This document shows positions 16,549 through 25,588 of a stretch of 64,000 bases of DNA, one piece after another. Origin of the DNA: Neorhizobium sp. SHOUNA12A (GTDB taxonomy: Bacteria; Pseudomonadota; Alphaproteobacteria; Rhizobiales; Rhizobiaceae). Each line of letters begins with the position of its first letter. Position 1 is the first letter of the stretch. Where the stretch lies: contig NZ_JALBGV010000021.1 of assembly GCF_023006505.1 (NCBI RefSeq), positions 1 to 64,000 on the forward strand, read 5' to 3'. The notes below the pieces were generated by a model. It had not been told where the DNA came from, ran no database searches, and saw nothing but the letters and a program-made list of their open reading frames with translations. A program made the position numbers and the translations under genes.

Positions 16549-16902
16549 TTACATCTCGGCGTTCAGCGCCGTGGATAGGATTCCCGCGATGCGGCGAATG
16601 ACCGACCGGCTGATCTCATCGGGCAACTTGCCGATCGCCTCAACATGGCGGGCCTCAACTGTAGCTATTTTGACCGGACGAACAACCGATGGGGCGGGAA
16701 GCCCTGCGCTTGCATGATCCGGGATGGGAATGTCGTCAGCCCATCGGCGATTTTCGGCGGAGGTTATCATGACGACTCAAAGAAGTGCCGCCCCTTCGCC
16801 AATGGCGGACGATACAACGAGCGCCGGACGGCGCTGGCGCGTATCCCGATCCGTATATGGAAATGGAACGCGGACGATATCGCCCTGCTCAAAGATCGGC
16901 AT
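16549..16902 (-). pseudogene. PemK/MazF-type toxin gene broken by an in-frame TGA
   Basis: Read through as 117 codons, this is a full-length MazF/PemK endoribonuclease: MPIFEQGDIVRVPFPYTDRD, RRPALVVSS (catalytic Arg region), then VVMITSAENRRW and LPAPSVVRPVKIATVEA. At 16779-16777 the reading is GEGAALL, stop, VVMITS, where the family usually has a tryptophan; a single TGG-to-TGA change would explain it. The frame is otherwise uninterrupted on both sides. The toxin is thus probably inactive, unless there is readthrough or a sequence error. Its ATG overlaps the antitoxin end by 14 bases, as in intact operons. Confidence 0.82.
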
Positions 16903-17104
16903 AGGCCTTCCGATCGGCTTCGCTATCCCACTCATCGAACGTGGCAAACGGATCGTCGACCGGCTGGGACGCGCGAGCGATGAGCACACGGCCATCTGGT
17001 TCGAACGTGTAAACGAGCTCATCACCCTCCCTCAACTTGAGGGCAGTGCGAACGGGCTGCGGAATCGTGGTTTGCGATTTGCTGGTGAGGCGGCTGGTAA
17101 TCAT
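16889..17104 (-). CDS. AbrB/MazE-type antitoxin
   Basis: A 71-residue antitoxin with an N-terminal AbrB-type swapped-hairpin DNA-binding domain (ITSRLTSKSQTTIPQPVRTA then LKLREGDELVYTF) and an acidic C-terminal tail (DDPFATFDEWDSEADRKAY) that would wrap around the toxin. The start at 17104 has GGAG seven bases upstream. A longer frame from 17149 runs through the operator and is rejected. It remains intact although the downstream toxin carries a stop, so it may persist as a regulator or anti-addiction relic. Confidence 0.85.
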   Translation of the reverse strand: MITSRLTSKSQTTIPQPVRTALKLREGDELVYTFEPDGRVLIARASQPVDDPFATFDEWDSEADRKAYADL

Positions 17105-17126
17105 AGGCGCATCTCCTTCAGTCCCT

Positions 17127-17155
17127 ATTGTAAGGAATTTCCTTACCAAAACAAG
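17127..17155 (-). promoter_or_regulatory. Toxin-antitoxin promoter with 17-bp palindromic operator
   Basis: On the minus strand CTTGTT (17155-17150), 17 bases, then TACAAT (17132-17127) form a good promoter. The spacer and the edge of the -10 contain a perfect palindrome, GTAAGGAA-T-TTCCTTAC (plus strand 17130-17146). The antitoxin would bind here to repress its own operon. Confidence 0.78.
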
Positions 17156-17182
17156 CTGGAGACCGAGGAGATCTGCCGTGTC

Positions 17183-19018
17183 TTACTCCGGTAGAATCCG
17201 CACAGCGCCCTTGTCAGCACTCGCGGCAAACGCAGCGTAGGCCTTCAGTGCCGTGGTGACGTTGCGCTTGCGGGGCTGCGACGGCTTCCAGCCGAAGGCG
17301 TCCTGCTCTCTGCGGCGCTCGGCGAGTTCGGCGTCCGAAACGGCGAGGTTGATCGTGCGGTTCGGGATGTCGATCTCGATCTTGTCCCCTTCCCGCACCA
17401 GGCCGATCGTGCCGCCGTTTGCCGCTTCCGGGGAAGCGTGGCCGATCGACAGGCCGGAGGTGCCGCCGGAGAAACGGCCGTCGGTGATGAGGGCGCAGGC
17501 CTTTCCAAGGCCCTTCGACTTCAGGTAGCTGGTCGGATAGAGCATTTCCTGCATGCCCGGACCGCCCTTCGGGCCCTCGTAGATGATGACCACGACGTCG
17601 CCGGCGACGATCTCGTTGGAGAGGATCGCCTTGACGGCCGCATCCTGGCTTTCAAAAACGCGGGCCGGACCGGTGAACTTCAGGATCGAGTCGTCGACGC
17701 CGGCCGTCTTCACGATGCAGCCGTCGATGGCGATATTGCCCTTGAGGACCGCAAGTCCGCCGTCCTTCGAGAACGGATGTTCGACGGAGCGGATGACGCC
17801 TGCCTCGCGGTCGGTGTCGAGTTCGTCCCAGCGGGCTTCCTGGCTGAAAGCAACCTGGGTCGGGATGCCGCCAGGTGCTGCGCGGAAGAAGTTGCGGACC
17901 GTCTCGCTGTTGGTGCGGGTGATATCCCAGCGGTCGATCGCATCACCGAGCGTTTCGGCATGCACCGTGTAGCACTCGCGGTTGAGCAGACCGCCCTTAT
18001 CCAGTTCGCCGAGGATCGACATGATACCGCCGGCGCGGTGGACGTCTTCCATATGAACGTCGGCCTTGGCCGGCGCGACCTTGGAGAGGCACGGCACGCG
18101 GCGCGAGAGCTGGTCGATATCGTCGAGGTTGAAATCGACCTCGCCTTCATAGGCGGCTGCGAGGATGTGCAGGACGGTGTTGGTGGAGCCCCCCATGGCG
18201 ATGTCGAGCGTCATGGCGTTCTCGAAAGCCTGCTTGGTGGCAATCGAGCGCGGCAGGACGGAATAGTCGTCCTGCTCGTAATGACGGCGGGCGATATCGA
18301 CGATCAAATGACCGGCCTCGACGAACAGGCGCTTGCGGTCGGCATGGGTCGCGAGCACCGAGCCATTGCCGGGCAGCGACAGACCGAGCGCTTCGGTCAG
18401 GCAGTTCATCGAATTGGCGGTGAACATGCCTGAGCACGAGCCGCAGGTCGGACAGGCCGAACGTTCGATGACCTTGACGTCCTCGTCGCTCATCTTGTCG
18501 TCGGCGGCGGCAACCATGGCGTCGATCAGGTCGAGCGAATGGGTCTTGCCCTTCAGCACCACCTTGCCGGCTTCCATCGGGCCACCGGAGACGAAGACGG
18601 CCGGGATGTTGAGGCGCATCGCTGCATTCAGCATGCCGGGGGTGATCTTGTCGCAATTGGAGATGCAGACCATGGCGTCGGCACAGTGGGCGTTGACCAT
18701 GTATTCGACCGAGTCGGCGATGATTTCGCGCGACGGCAGCGAATAGAGCATGCCGTCATGGCCCATGGCGATGCCGTCGTCGACGGCGATCGTGTTAAAT
18801 TCCTTGGCGACGCCGCCGGCCGCTTCGATCTCGCGGGCAACGAGCTGGCCCAAATCCTTCAGGTGCACGTGACCGGGCACGAACTGGGTGAAGGAATTGA
18901 CCACCGCAATGATCGGCTTGCCGAAGTCCGAATCCTTCATGCCCGTCGCGCGCCAAAGCCCGCGCGCGCCTGCCATGTTGCGGCCATGGGTCGTGGTTCT
19001 CGAGCGGTAAGCTGGCAT
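17183..19018 (-). CDS. ilvD: Dihydroxy-acid dehydratase
   Basis: A 611-residue iron-sulfur enzyme that dehydrates 2,3-dihydroxy acids to 2-keto acids, the common third step of valine and isoleucine synthesis. The start [20 protein letters not shown] is typical. Cluster ligands are in [12 protein letters not shown] (near residue 122) and [18 protein letters not shown] (near 193), and the C-terminal domain contains [17 protein letters not shown]. The length equals the E. coli enzyme. It stands alone, with the toxin-antitoxin locus downstream on the same strand and the HicB-HicA pair divergent upstream. Confidence 0.97.
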   Translation of the reverse strand: MPAYRSRTTTHGRNMAGARGLWRATGMKDSDFGKPIIAVVNSFTQFVPGHVHLKDLGQLVAREIEAAGGVAKEFNTIAVDDGIAMGHDGMLYSLPSREIIADSVEYMVNAHCADAMVCISNCDKITPGMLNAAMRLNIPAVFVSGGPMEAGKVVLKGKTHSLDLIDAMVAAADDKMSDEDVKVIERSACPTCGSCSGMFTANSMNCLTEALGLSLPGNGSVLATHADRKRLFVEAGHLIVDIARRHYEQDDYSVLPRSIATKQAFENAMTLDIAMGGSTNTVLHILAAAYEGEVDFNLDDIDQLSRRVPCLSKVAPAKADVHMEDVHRAGGIMSILGELDKGGLLNRECYTVHAETLGDAIDRWDITRTNSETVRNFFRAAPGGIPTQVAFSQEARWDELDTDREAGVIRSVEHPFSKDGGLAVLKGNIAIDGCIVKTAGVDDSILKFTGPARVFESQDAAVKAILSNEIVAGDVVVIIYEGPKGGPGMQEMLYPTSYLKSKGLGKACALITDGRFSGGTSGLSIGHASPEAANGGTIGLVREGDKIEIDIPNRTINLAVSDAELAERRREQDAFGWKPSQPRKRNVTTALKAYAAFAASADKGAVRILPE

Positions 19019-19181
19019 GGTGTTGTCCTCGATCTCTTCTTGCGGGCCGGCACAGTCTACCGCTTTCGGGAGACGCGCGCAAAAGCCCGTGGTTTTGCGG
19101 CTTTCCTAGCGCAAAGCGTCCGGAGTGTCACTATCACGACAGGCCAAAGCGGTACGGTTGGAAGACCTGCAGAAACCGAAA

Positions 19182-19210
19182 TTGTGTTCCCGACCTCGAA
19201 CCTCTATATT
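19182..19210 (+). promoter_or_regulatory. Promoter of the hicB-hicA pair
   Basis: TTGTGT at 19182-19187, a 17-base spacer and TATATT at 19205-19210 (CTATAT in the rhizobial register). It leaves an mRNA leader of about 20 bases before the antitoxin ATG at 19237. Confidence 0.7.
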
Positions 19211-19236
19211 GTTTTCAAAGCCGCCTGGAGAAAGCA

Positions 19237-19485
19237 ATGACCTCCATCATGTCGATCATCGTTCACGCCACCTGGGACGAGGAAGCCTCCGTGTGGGTCG
19301 CGACGAGCAATGATATCGAGGGATTGGCCGTTGAAGCCGAAACCATGGAAGAGCTTGAACCAAAGGTGAAAGCCGCGCTCGCCGACTTGATTGAGCTCAA
19401 CGGCACCTCATCTCCGCTTCAGGAAATTCCCGTCTACATCATGTCGGAGCAGCTCTCCCGCATTCCCAACCCACGACGCGCCTGA
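19237..19485 (+). CDS. hicB: HicB-like antitoxin, DUF1902 type
   Basis: An 82-residue protein with a partial RNase H-like HicB fold: IIVHATWDEEASVWVATSND, then IEGLAVEAETMEELEPKVKAALADLIELNG. It lacks the usual C-terminal helix-turn-helix or ribbon-helix-helix, so it may need the toxin or another factor to bind DNA. In HicAB systems the antitoxin blocks the HicA ribonuclease. GGAG precedes the ATG by eight bases. The toxin gene starts three bases after the stop. Antitoxin-first order differs from classic hicAB but is seen with DUF1902 members. Confidence 0.82.
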   Translation: MTSIMSIIVHATWDEEASVWVATSNDIEGLAVEAETMEELEPKVKAALADLIELNGTSSPLQEIPVYIMSEQLSRIPNPRRA

Positions 19486-19488
19486 ACA

Positions 19489-19683
19489 ATGGCCGGCTAT
19501 CTTCGGGAATTGAAGGAGATGCTGGAAAAGGCCGGCTGTTATTACCATCGGCCCGGCAAGGGTGATCACGAAATCTGGTACAGCCCGATCACGAAACGCT
19601 ATTTCACGGTGGACCACGGCGTGAAATCTCGTCACACGGCCAATACCGCGCTCAAGCAAGCCGGACTTCCGAAGGCATTCTGA
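19489..19683 (+). CDS. hicA: HicA-type mRNA interferase toxin
   Basis: A 64-residue basic protein with a double-stranded RNA-binding-like HicA fold: REVKEML-type helix 1 (here LRELKEMLEKAGCYYHRPGK), the catalytic histidine His27 in GKGDHEIWYSP, and VDHGVKSRHTANTALKQAGL. HicA toxins cut mRNAs and tmRNA and cause growth arrest. The length is normal and the histidine is present, so it looks intact. It is cotranscribed with the upstream DUF1902 antitoxin. Confidence 0.85.
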   Translation: MAGYLRELKEMLEKAGCYYHRPGKGDHEIWYSPITKRYFTVDHGVKSRHTANTALKQAGLPKAF

Positions 19684-19690
19684 TCGGCCC

Positions 19691-20101
19691 TCACTTCACC
19701 CGCAGTTCATCCGGATGGATATCGAAGTGGTCGAGGATCATCTTGACGTTGCGGCGGTGCGATTTGAAGAAGAGGTCGAAGACATCGCCCGCCAGCGGTA
19801 CGCTGCCGAGCAAGGAGTCCGCGGCAATGTTGCCGAGCATCCGGGTAAGCTTTTCCGGCGGCAGGCCGAGCTTTCGGGCTTCGCTGACGATGTAAAGGCC
19901 GACCAGCGCGCCGCCCGCATCGCCGACGAGCGGGATGAGGCCGAAGACCGAATCGGCGCCGAAACGGATGCGGGTGCCGGGAATGCCGATTGCCGTATCC
20001 ATCAGCCGCGCAATGCCCGAAAGGCGGCGCAGGCGCCGTAGTCTCTCAGTGCGGTCGGCGAAGGTTTCGTGGCTTCCGGCATCCCATGTGCGTGCCGTCA
20101 T
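19691..20101 (-). CDS. DUF4112 small membrane protein
   Basis: A 136-residue protein of the DUF4112 family: [40 protein letters not shown] (first membrane segment), [21 protein letters not shown] and [19 protein letters not shown] (second amphipathic segment). The function is unknown. ATG 20101 was chosen because GAGGAG lies upstream; the frame continues to 20206 without motif support. It ends eight bases past the convergent hicA stop and is divergent from msrP. Confidence 0.8.
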   Translation of the reverse strand: MTARTWDAGSHETFADRTERLRRLRRLSGIARLMDTAIGIPGTRIRFGADSVFGLIPLVGDAGGALVGLYIVSEARKLGLPPEKLTRMLGNIAADSLLGSVPLAGDVFDLFFKSHRRNVKMILDHFDIHPDELRVK

Positions 20102-20310
20102 CTGCAATCTCCTCTTGTCGGGCGAATGGCCCTGCGATGAGAACTGAAGAACTCGAAATGGGGTTCCATCGACGGCATTTCCATCCGCAAACCTCCGGTT
20201 TTTCACGCAAACGTGGTTCGAACCAATCTTCCCGCCGCTGTGAAACCTTTCGGTTCCGCGTTACGTATAGGAGCAAGAAGGCACTCGTTGCCGTAGAGGA
20301 GATTTTCGAC

Positions 20311-21255
20311 ATGCCCGCCTATCGTCCGCCGCATATTCCGGCTTCCGAAATCACCCCCCGCGATATCTACATGTCGCGCCGGAATTTTATGGGCGCTGCG
20401 GCCGCAGCCGGGCTTACCTTTGCAGGAGCCGACAGCGCTTTTTCCGCGCCGCTGACGGCCAGCCCCAGCGCCTTCAAGCTGGACGAGAAGCTGACCCCCA
20501 AGGAGGCGGTCACCACCTACAACAATTTCTATGAGTTCGGCGTCAACAAGGAAGATCCGGCCGCCAATTCCGGCGACTTCAAGCCAACGCCCTGGTCGGT
20601 CAAGGTCGACGGAATGGTCGGCAAGCCCAAGGAATTCGGCCTCGAGGAACTGATGAAGATGACCCTCGAGGACCGCACCTACCGGATGCGCTGCGTCGAG
20701 GGCTGGTCGATGGTGATCCCGTGGATCGGTTTCCCTCTGTCTGCCCTTCTCGACCAGGTCGAGCCGCTCGGTAGCGCCAAATACGTCGCGTTCGAGACCG
20801 TGGTGCGGCCGGAGCAAATGCCGGGCCAGAAGGGCTTTTTCCAGGCGCTGCCCTGGCCCTATGTCGAAGGCCTGCGGCTCGACGAGGCGCGCCACCCGCT
20901 GGCGATCCTCGCGGTCGGCCTCTACGGCGAGACGCTGCCGAACCCCAACGGGGCGCCGATCCGGCTCGTCGTGCCGTGGAAATACGGCTTCAAGAGCATC
21001 AAGTCGATCGTCAAGATCTCGCTGGTCGAGAAGCAGCCGCAAACCACCTGGAAGAATGCCAACGCCCGGGAATACGGCTTCTATTCCAACGTCAATCCGG
21101 CAGTCGATCACCCGCGCTGGAGCCAGGCGACGGAACAGCGGATCGGCGAAAGCGGCTTCTTCGGCGCCAACCGCCGGCCGACCCTGCCCTTCAACGGTTA
21201 TTCCGATCAGGTAGCGAGCCTTTATGACGGCCTGGACCTGAAGGCGAATTATTGA
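20311..21255 (+). CDS. msrP: Protein-methionine-sulfoxide reductase, molybdopterin catalytic subunit
   Basis: A 314-residue periplasmic molybdoenzyme (YedY family) that repairs oxidised methionine in envelope proteins. A twin-arginine signal is at residues 22-40 ([18 protein letters not shown]). The Mo-cofactor cysteine is Cys128 in [15 protein letters not shown], and [13 protein letters not shown] and [18 protein letters not shown] segments match the family. ATG 20311 follows GAGGAG; upstream frame to 19990 is not used. The stop overlaps the start region of msrQ, so electron donor and catalytic subunit are coupled. Confidence 0.95.
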   Translation: MPAYRPPHIPASEITPRDIYMSRRNFMGAAAAAGLTFAGADSAFSAPLTASPSAFKLDEKLTPKEAVTTYNNFYEFGVNKEDPAANSGDFKPTPWSVKVDGMVGKPKEFGLEELMKMTLEDRTYRMRCVEGWSMVIPWIGFPLSALLDQVEPLGSAKYVAFETVVRPEQMPGQKGFFQALPWPYVEGLRLDEARHPLAILAVGLYGETLPNPNGAPIRLVVPWKYGFKSIKSIVKISLVEKQPQTTWKNANAREYGFYSNVNPAVDHPRWSQATEQRIGESGFFGANRRPTLPFNGYSDQVASLYDGLDLKANY

Positions 21256-21257
21256 GG

Positions 21258-21923
21258 ATGGCGAGCTTTCCTACCCTGCCCCGCCGCTATCACAAGGCCA
21301 GCGTCTGGGCGCTCTATGTGATCGGTCTCGTTCCGGCCGTCTGGTATTTCTATCTCGGGCTGACCGGTGGCCTCGGCTTCAATCCGGTCAAGGAGTTCGA
21401 ACATCAGCTCGGCATCTGGGCGCTGCGGTTCATCATCGCAACGCTCGCGATCATGCCGCTGCGCGATCTCGCCGGCATCAACTGGATCCGTTATCGCCGA
21501 GCGCTCGGGCTGATCGCTTTCTATTACGTGCTCCTGCATTTTTCGGTCTATGTGTCGCTCGACCTGCGTTTCGATTTCAGCGCGGTGGGCGGCGATATCG
21601 CCAAGCGGCCCTATATCACCATCGGCTTTGCCTGCCTGCTGTTGCTGATCCCGCTTGCGGTCACCTCCAACAACTGGTCGATCCGAAAGCTCGCCCAGGG
21701 CTGGAACAAGCTGCACAAGCTGATCTACCTGATCGCCGCCGGCGGGGCGCTCCACTATGCGCTGGCGGTCAAATCCGTGACATTGGTGCCGTTCATTCAT
21801 ATCGGGTTGATTGCCCTGCTGCTGGCCTATCGATCCCTCAGACGGCCGATCCTGAATTGGAAAAGGGCCAATAACAAACCGGTAAAACCCGTGGCCTCGC
21901 AGAGGGCAAGGCAGAACGGCTGA
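21258..21923 (+). CDS. msrQ: MsrQ, heme-binding membrane subunit of the MsrPQ system
   Basis: A 221-residue inner-membrane b-type cytochrome that passes electrons from the quinone pool to MsrP. Six hydrophobic segments are visible, with heme-ligand histidines in YYVLLHFSVYV and KLHKLIYLIAAGGALHYAL. PLRDLAGINWIRYRRALGLI is the family loop. The start is either ATG 21258, or TTG 21252, which overlaps the msrP stop; I prefer the ATG. A perfect 10-bp hairpin follows at 21975-22000. Confidence 0.92.
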   Translation: MASFPTLPRRYHKASVWALYVIGLVPAVWYFYLGLTGGLGFNPVKEFEHQLGIWALRFIIATLAIMPLRDLAGINWIRYRRALGLIAFYYVLLHFSVYVSLDLRFDFSAVGGDIAKRPYITIGFACLLLLIPLAVTSNNWSIRKLAQGWNKLHKLIYLIAAGGALHYALAVKSVTLVPFIHIGLIALLLAYRSLRRPILNWKRANNKPVKPVASQRARQNG

Positions 21924-21974
21924 CGCGAAGGGCGGATCGAGCGCCTCGGCCTTTACGGATGCCCCCCAACGCAA

Positions 21975-22000
21975 GGAGCCGGATCCATCGATCCGGCTCC
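21975..22000. terminator. Bidirectional terminator between msrQ and the DoxX gene
   Basis: GGAGCCGGAT (21975-21984) pairs perfectly with ATCCGGCTCC (21991-22000) around CCATCG. It lies 52 bases after msrQ and 29 bases after the convergent DoxX gene. Confidence 0.7.
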
Positions 22001-22028
22001 TGTCATGTTCAAGGTCTTTGAGGCCCAC

Positions 22029-22610
22029 TCAGAAATGCTTGCGGAACAGCAGCCGGTCGAGCGACAGGTACCCTCCTCCAAAGGCGGCGTAGAGGAAGGC
22101 GCCGCCTGTCCAGAACAGCGAAGCCAGTTCTGCCTTGCTCTGAACCTGTTCCAGGAAGATGTGACCGCCATCCTTCAGCCGCGCCAATGCCTGCGGCGTA
22201 AACAACTGCTGGCCGCCGGCCTTCAGCGCCTCAATGCCGGCCGGGGTCAGGAAAGCGTCGCCATAGGGATGGGTGACGTGGAACCAGAGGGTCATGGCCA
22301 GCATCACGCCGTTAGCGAGCGCAACGGGGCGGGTGAACAGGCCGGCTGCGATGAACATGCCGCCGAAGAATTGCAGGGCGGCCAGGAAGGGCGACCAGAA
22401 CCAGCCCGGATACATGCCGATATTTTCGACGAAGCCTACCTGCGCCAGCGGCGCAATGATCTTCGGCCATCCCTCGATTACCAGCATGCCGCCGACCGCC
22501 AGCCGGAATATGCTCCAGGCCATGGGCTGCGCCAGCTTCTCATAGACAGGGGCCAAAGCGGGAATGACGAGTTCGTCTTTCGCATTTTCAAAAACTACAT
22601 GCTCAACCAT
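22029..22610 (-). CDS. DoxX-family membrane protein
   Basis: A 193-residue integral membrane protein. The first membrane region contains FRLAVGGMLVIEGWPKI, then FFGGMFIAAGLFTRPVALANGVMLAMT and a last segment FWTGGAFLYAAFGGGYLSLDRLL, giving about four helices as in DoxX. Members are linked to thiosulfate or thiol oxidation or general redox balance, but the role of this one is unknown. It is monocistronic, downstream of the rplQ operon end, with the rplQ terminator between them. Confidence 0.82.
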   Translation of the reverse strand: MVEHVVFENAKDELVIPALAPVYEKLAQPMAWSIFRLAVGGMLVIEGWPKIIAPLAQVGFVENIGMYPGWFWSPFLAALQFFGGMFIAAGLFTRPVALANGVMLAMTLWFHVTHPYGDAFLTPAGIEALKAGGQQLFTPQALARLKDGGHIFLEQVQSKAELASLFWTGGAFLYAAFGGGYLSLDRLLFRKHF

Positions 22611-22733
22611 TTTCGTACCTCACGATCTTGTCTCAATGCCGAGACCCTATCGCTTTGGCCGGGTGAGCTCTTGACGCAGGTCAAGCCGTTCGATCGATCG
22701 GTAAGGTCGCCACCATAGTTGGCCGGAAACGCG

Positions 22734-22763
22734 AAAAAGCCGGGCGTCTCCACCCGGCTTTTT
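22734..22763 (-). terminator. Terminator of the ribosomal alpha operon (after rplQ)
   Basis: AAAAAGCCGGG (22734-22744) and CCCGGCTTTTT (22753-22763) form an 11-bp stem with an 8-base loop. On the minus strand the stem ends in TTTTT, 20 bases after the rplQ stop. Confidence 0.88.
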
Positions 22764-22783
22764 CAATTCGACGATGCGGAAAA

Positions 22784-23209
22784 TTATGCGGCTTCGGCAG
22801 CGTCTGCTTCAGCAGCAACACGAGCCTTGTCGGCTGCGCCCTTGGCGTCGACATCGCGTTCAACGAACTCGATGACGGCCATGGCAGCGTTGTCGCCCTG
22901 GCGGAAGCCGGCCTTCATGATACGCAGGTAACCGCCGTTGCGGGTTGCGTAACGCGAAGCGATGGCGTCGAACAGCTTCTTGACGGCGTCCTGGTCCTGG
23001 ATCTGCGAGATCGCCTGACGACGAGCGTGCAGGTCGCCGCGTTTGCCGAGGGTGACGAGCTTTTCGACGATCGGACGGATTTCCTTCGCCTTCGGAAGGG
23101 TCGTGACGATCTGCTCGTGAGTGATGAGCGAAGCCGCCATGTTGGCGAACATCGCCTTGCGGTGGCTGGCGGTACGGTTGAGCTTGCGGCCGGCTACTCC
23201 GTGGCGCAT
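22784..23209 (-). CDS. rplQ: Large-subunit ribosomal protein bL17
   Basis: A 141-residue bL17, last gene of the alpha operon. It begins [20 protein letters not shown] and contains [20 protein letters not shown], both diagnostic. The C-terminal 20 residues ([20 protein letters not shown]) are an alanine-rich extension common in alphaproteobacteria. bL17 sits near the polypeptide exit tunnel. It starts 135 bases after rpoA, and a terminator follows. Confidence 0.97.
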   Translation of the reverse strand: MRHGVAGRKLNRTASHRKAMFANMAASLITHEQIVTTLPKAKEIRPIVEKLVTLGKRGDLHARRQAISQIQDQDAVKKLFDAIASRYATRNGGYLRIMKAGFRQGDNAAMAVIEFVERDVDAKGAADKARVAAEADAAEAA

Positions 23210-23344
23210 GGCTATTCTCCTTTAATGCAGGTACCCATCTATTTTCGGGCCTGCCGTTTCCTGGCACATACGGGCACTCATCTCTTTCGATCAGAGGCCC
23301 GCTGTTTGACGGGGAAAGGCAGTCAAAACCTGCCTTTGTTGATT

Positions 23345-24355
23345 TCAGTACTGGTCTTCGTAACGCTTGGCGAGATCTTCGATGTTTTCCGGCGGCCAGG
23401 CGGGAACTTCCATACCCAGATGGAGGCCCATGGATGCCAGAACTTCCTTGATCTCGTTCAGCGACTTGCGACCAAAATTCGGAGTGCGCAGCATTTCCGC
23501 CTCGGTCTTCTGGATGAGGTCGCCGATATAAACGATGTTGTCGTTCTTCAGGCAGTTGGCCGAACGGACCGAAAGTTCCAGTTCGTCCACCTTCTTGAGA
23601 AGCGCCGGGTTGAACGCGAGTTCGGTAACCGATTCTTCTTCGACGTCCTTCTGCGGTTCGTCGAAGTTGACGAAGACCGAGAGCTGGTCCTGAAGGATGC
23701 GAGCGGCGAAAGCAACGGCATCTTCACCCGTGACCGAGCCATCGGTGTCGATGGTCATGGTCAGCTTGTCGTAGTCGAGAACCTGACCTTCGCGGGTGTT
23801 TTCCACCTTGTAGGACACTTTCTTGACCGGCGAATAAAGGCTGTCGACCGGGATCAAGCCGATCGGAGCATCTTCGGCACGGTTGCGATCGGCAGGGACG
23901 TAGCCCTTGCCGTTGTTGACCGTGAATTCCATGCGGATCTCGGCGCCCTCGTCGAGGGTGCAGATGACATGGTGCGGGTTGAGTATCTCGATATCGCCAA
24001 CCGTCTGGATGTCGCCGGCGGTTACCGAGCCCGGGCCCTGCTTGCGCACGACCATGCGCTTTGCGTCGTCGCCATCCATCTTGATGGCGATTTCCTTGAT
24101 GTTGAGCACGATGTCCGTCACATCTTCCCGGACGCCCGGGATGGAGGAGAACTCATGCAATACGCCGTCGATCTGCACGGCGGTTACAGCCGCACCGCGC
24201 AGAGACGACAGAAGCACGCGACGAAGCGCGTTGCCGAGCGTCAGGCCGAAGCCGCGCTCGAGAGGTTCGGCAACCAGGGTTACCTTGGTACGGCCGGAGG
24301 AGGAGAATTCCACCTTGTTCGGCTTGATCAGTTCCTGCCAGTTCTTCTGGATCAT
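23345..24355 (-). CDS. rpoA: RNA polymerase alpha subunit
   Basis: A 336-residue subunit that nucleates polymerase assembly. The N-terminal domain shows [21 protein letters not shown] assembly motif (here [20 protein letters not shown]) and [20 protein letters not shown]. The C-terminal domain, which binds UP elements and activators, has [20 protein letters not shown] and [18 protein letters not shown]. The start [13 protein letters not shown] at 24355 is the family start; the frame to 24415 is not coding. The rpsK gap carries two hairpins. Confidence 0.98.
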   Translation of the reverse strand: MIQKNWQELIKPNKVEFSSSGRTKVTLVAEPLERGFGLTLGNALRRVLLSSLRGAAVTAVQIDGVLHEFSSIPGVREDVTDIVLNIKEIAIKMDGDDAKRMVVRKQGPGSVTAGDIQTVGDIEILNPHHVICTLDEGAEIRMEFTVNNGKGYVPADRNRAEDAPIGLIPVDSLYSPVKKVSYKVENTREGQVLDYDKLTMTIDTDGSVTGEDAVAFAARILQDQLSVFVNFDEPQKDVEEESVTELAFNPALLKKVDELELSVRSANCLKNDNIVYIGDLIQKTEAEMLRTPNFGRKSLNEIKEVLASMGLHLGMEVPAWPPENIEDLAKRYEDQY

Positions 24356-24374
24356 CACTAAATACCTTCCGTTC

Positions 24375-24487
24375 GTTGCCACCATCCAATCGTGGCAACC
24401 GAGCATGAGGAGCACCGATCGAAACGATGTCCATCGGCGATATGGGTAAAGCCGCCGAACCTCCAGGGAGGGTCAGGCGGCTATTCC
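24375..24487 (-). other. Two intercistronic hairpins between rpsK and rpoA
   Basis: GTTGCCAC/GTGGCAAC (24375-24399, 8-bp stem) and AGCCGCC/GGCGGCT enclosing CCTCC/GAGG (about 24453-24483) lie in the 181-base gap. Neither has a U-tail, so they probably affect mRNA stability or rpoA translation rather than termination. Confidence 0.6.
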
Positions 24488-24536
24488 CGAGTTCAGACAG
24501 AGGCCACCCGCCGGTAGCCCCTTCGCTTTCCGACGA

Positions 24537-24926
24537 TCAGACGCGGCGCTTCTTGCGCGGGCGGCAGCCGTTGTGCGGGATCGGGGTCACGTCGCGGATC
24601 GAGGTGATCATGAAGCCGGCAGCCTGCAGAGCGCGCAGAGCCGATTCACGGCCGGAACCCGGACCGCAGACTTCGACTTCCAGCGACTTCATGCCATGTT
24701 CCTGAGCCTTCTTGGCGCAGTCTTCGGCAGCGATCTGAGCGGCGAACGGGGTCGACTTGCGCGAACCCTTGAAGCCCTTCGCACCAGCAGACGACCAGGC
24801 AATTGCATTGCCCTGCGCGTCGGTGATGGTGATCATCGTGTTGTTGAAGGTAGAATTGACGTGGGCAACGCCCGACGTGATATTTTTACGCTCGCGTCTA
24901 CGGACGCGGGTGGCTTCCTTGGCCAT
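24537..24926 (-). CDS. rpsK: Small-subunit ribosomal protein uS11
   Basis: A 129-residue platform protein that shapes the mRNA exit side of the 30S subunit. [20 protein letters not shown] and the C-terminal [17 protein letters not shown] are the family hallmarks, and [13 protein letters not shown] is intact. The length is standard. It follows rpsM after an unusually long 121-base gap that holds an inverted repeat. Confidence 0.98.
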   Translation of the reverse strand: MAKEATRVRRRERKNITSGVAHVNSTFNNTMITITDAQGNAIAWSSAGAKGFKGSRKSTPFAAQIAAEDCAKKAQEHGMKSLEVEVCGPGSGRESALRALQAAGFMITSIRDVTPIPHNGCRPRKKRRV

Positions 24927-24979
24927 TTTATCCCTTTCGTTGATCTCTGCACCGCCGTAATTCCAGCGGCTCCACCTCA

Positions 24980-25043
24980 GGTGAGCAGTCGTTAGTCGTT
25001 AGTGAGCAGGACTAATCACCGCTCACTAATCACTGCTCACTTG
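24980..25043. repeat. Nested GTGAGC inverted repeat between rpsM and rpsK
   Basis: GTGAGCAG at 24981 and CTGCTCAC ending near 25040 form the outer arms. The inner GTTAGTGAGC and GCTCACTAAT form a second pair, and a CGTTAGT heptamer is repeated in tandem at the left. Overall the 60 bases fold into one long imperfect hairpin inside a ribosomal operon. Confidence 0.7.
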
Positions 25044-25047
25044 AAAA

Positions 25048-25416
25048 TTACTTCTTCTTACCAGCGATCGCCTTTGCCGGACCCTTGCGGGTGCGGGCAT
25101 TGGTATGCGTGCGCTGACCGCGGACCGGAAGGCCACGGCGATGACGCAGGCCGCGATAGCAGCCGAGGTCCATCAGACGCTTGATGTTCATCGCGGTTTC
25201 GCGACGAAGGTCACCTTCGACCTGATAGTCGCGGTCGATGGTTTCGCGGATCTGAAGGATTTCCGAGTCCGTCAACTGATGGACGCGCTTTTCAGCCGGA
25301 AGACCGACCTTCTCCATGATTTCCGATGCGAATTTCGGGCCGATCCCGTGAATGTAGGTCAGCGCGATGACAACGCGCTTCGCAGTCGGGATGTTGACGC
25401 CAGCGATACGTGCCAC
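25048..25416 (-). CDS. rpsM: Small-subunit ribosomal protein uS13
   Basis: A 122-residue 30S head protein that contacts the 50S subunit and P-site tRNA. The GTG start at 25416 gives the family start [20 protein letters not shown] and has AAGGAG seven bases upstream; an in-frame ATG at 25443 only adds residues without homology. [20 protein letters not shown] and [13 protein letters not shown] end the protein. It starts a sub-operon with its own promoter candidate and a 239-base gap from adk. Confidence 0.97.
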   Translation of the reverse strand: MARIAGVNIPTAKRVVIALTYIHGIGPKFASEIMEKVGLPAEKRVHQLTDSEILQIRETIDRDYQVEGDLRRETAMNIKRLMDLGCYRGLRHRRGLPVRGQRTHTNARTRKGPAKAIAGKKK

Positions 25417-25588
25417 GCCTATTCTCCTTGTTCCAGTTGCCATCCGGCAAGTGGTACTTCTTCCATGAAAGCAGCCAGATTTATGGCCGCCAGTTCAAAC
25501 ACCATACGGAACAGGTCAAAACGACCGGTCTCGGATGTCCTTGCGGGAAATCCGCGCCGATCGCTAAAGCTGTCGCGAGTTGGCGCGG

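Noticed and set aside
16777-16779. TGA in the toxin gene read as selenocysteine
   Set aside because: The family position is Trp, not Cys, and no stem-loop of the needed type was seen right after it.
25417-25443. ATG start of rpsM nine codons upstream
   Set aside because: The GTG at 25416 has AAGGAG at ideal distance and gives the conserved uS13 start.
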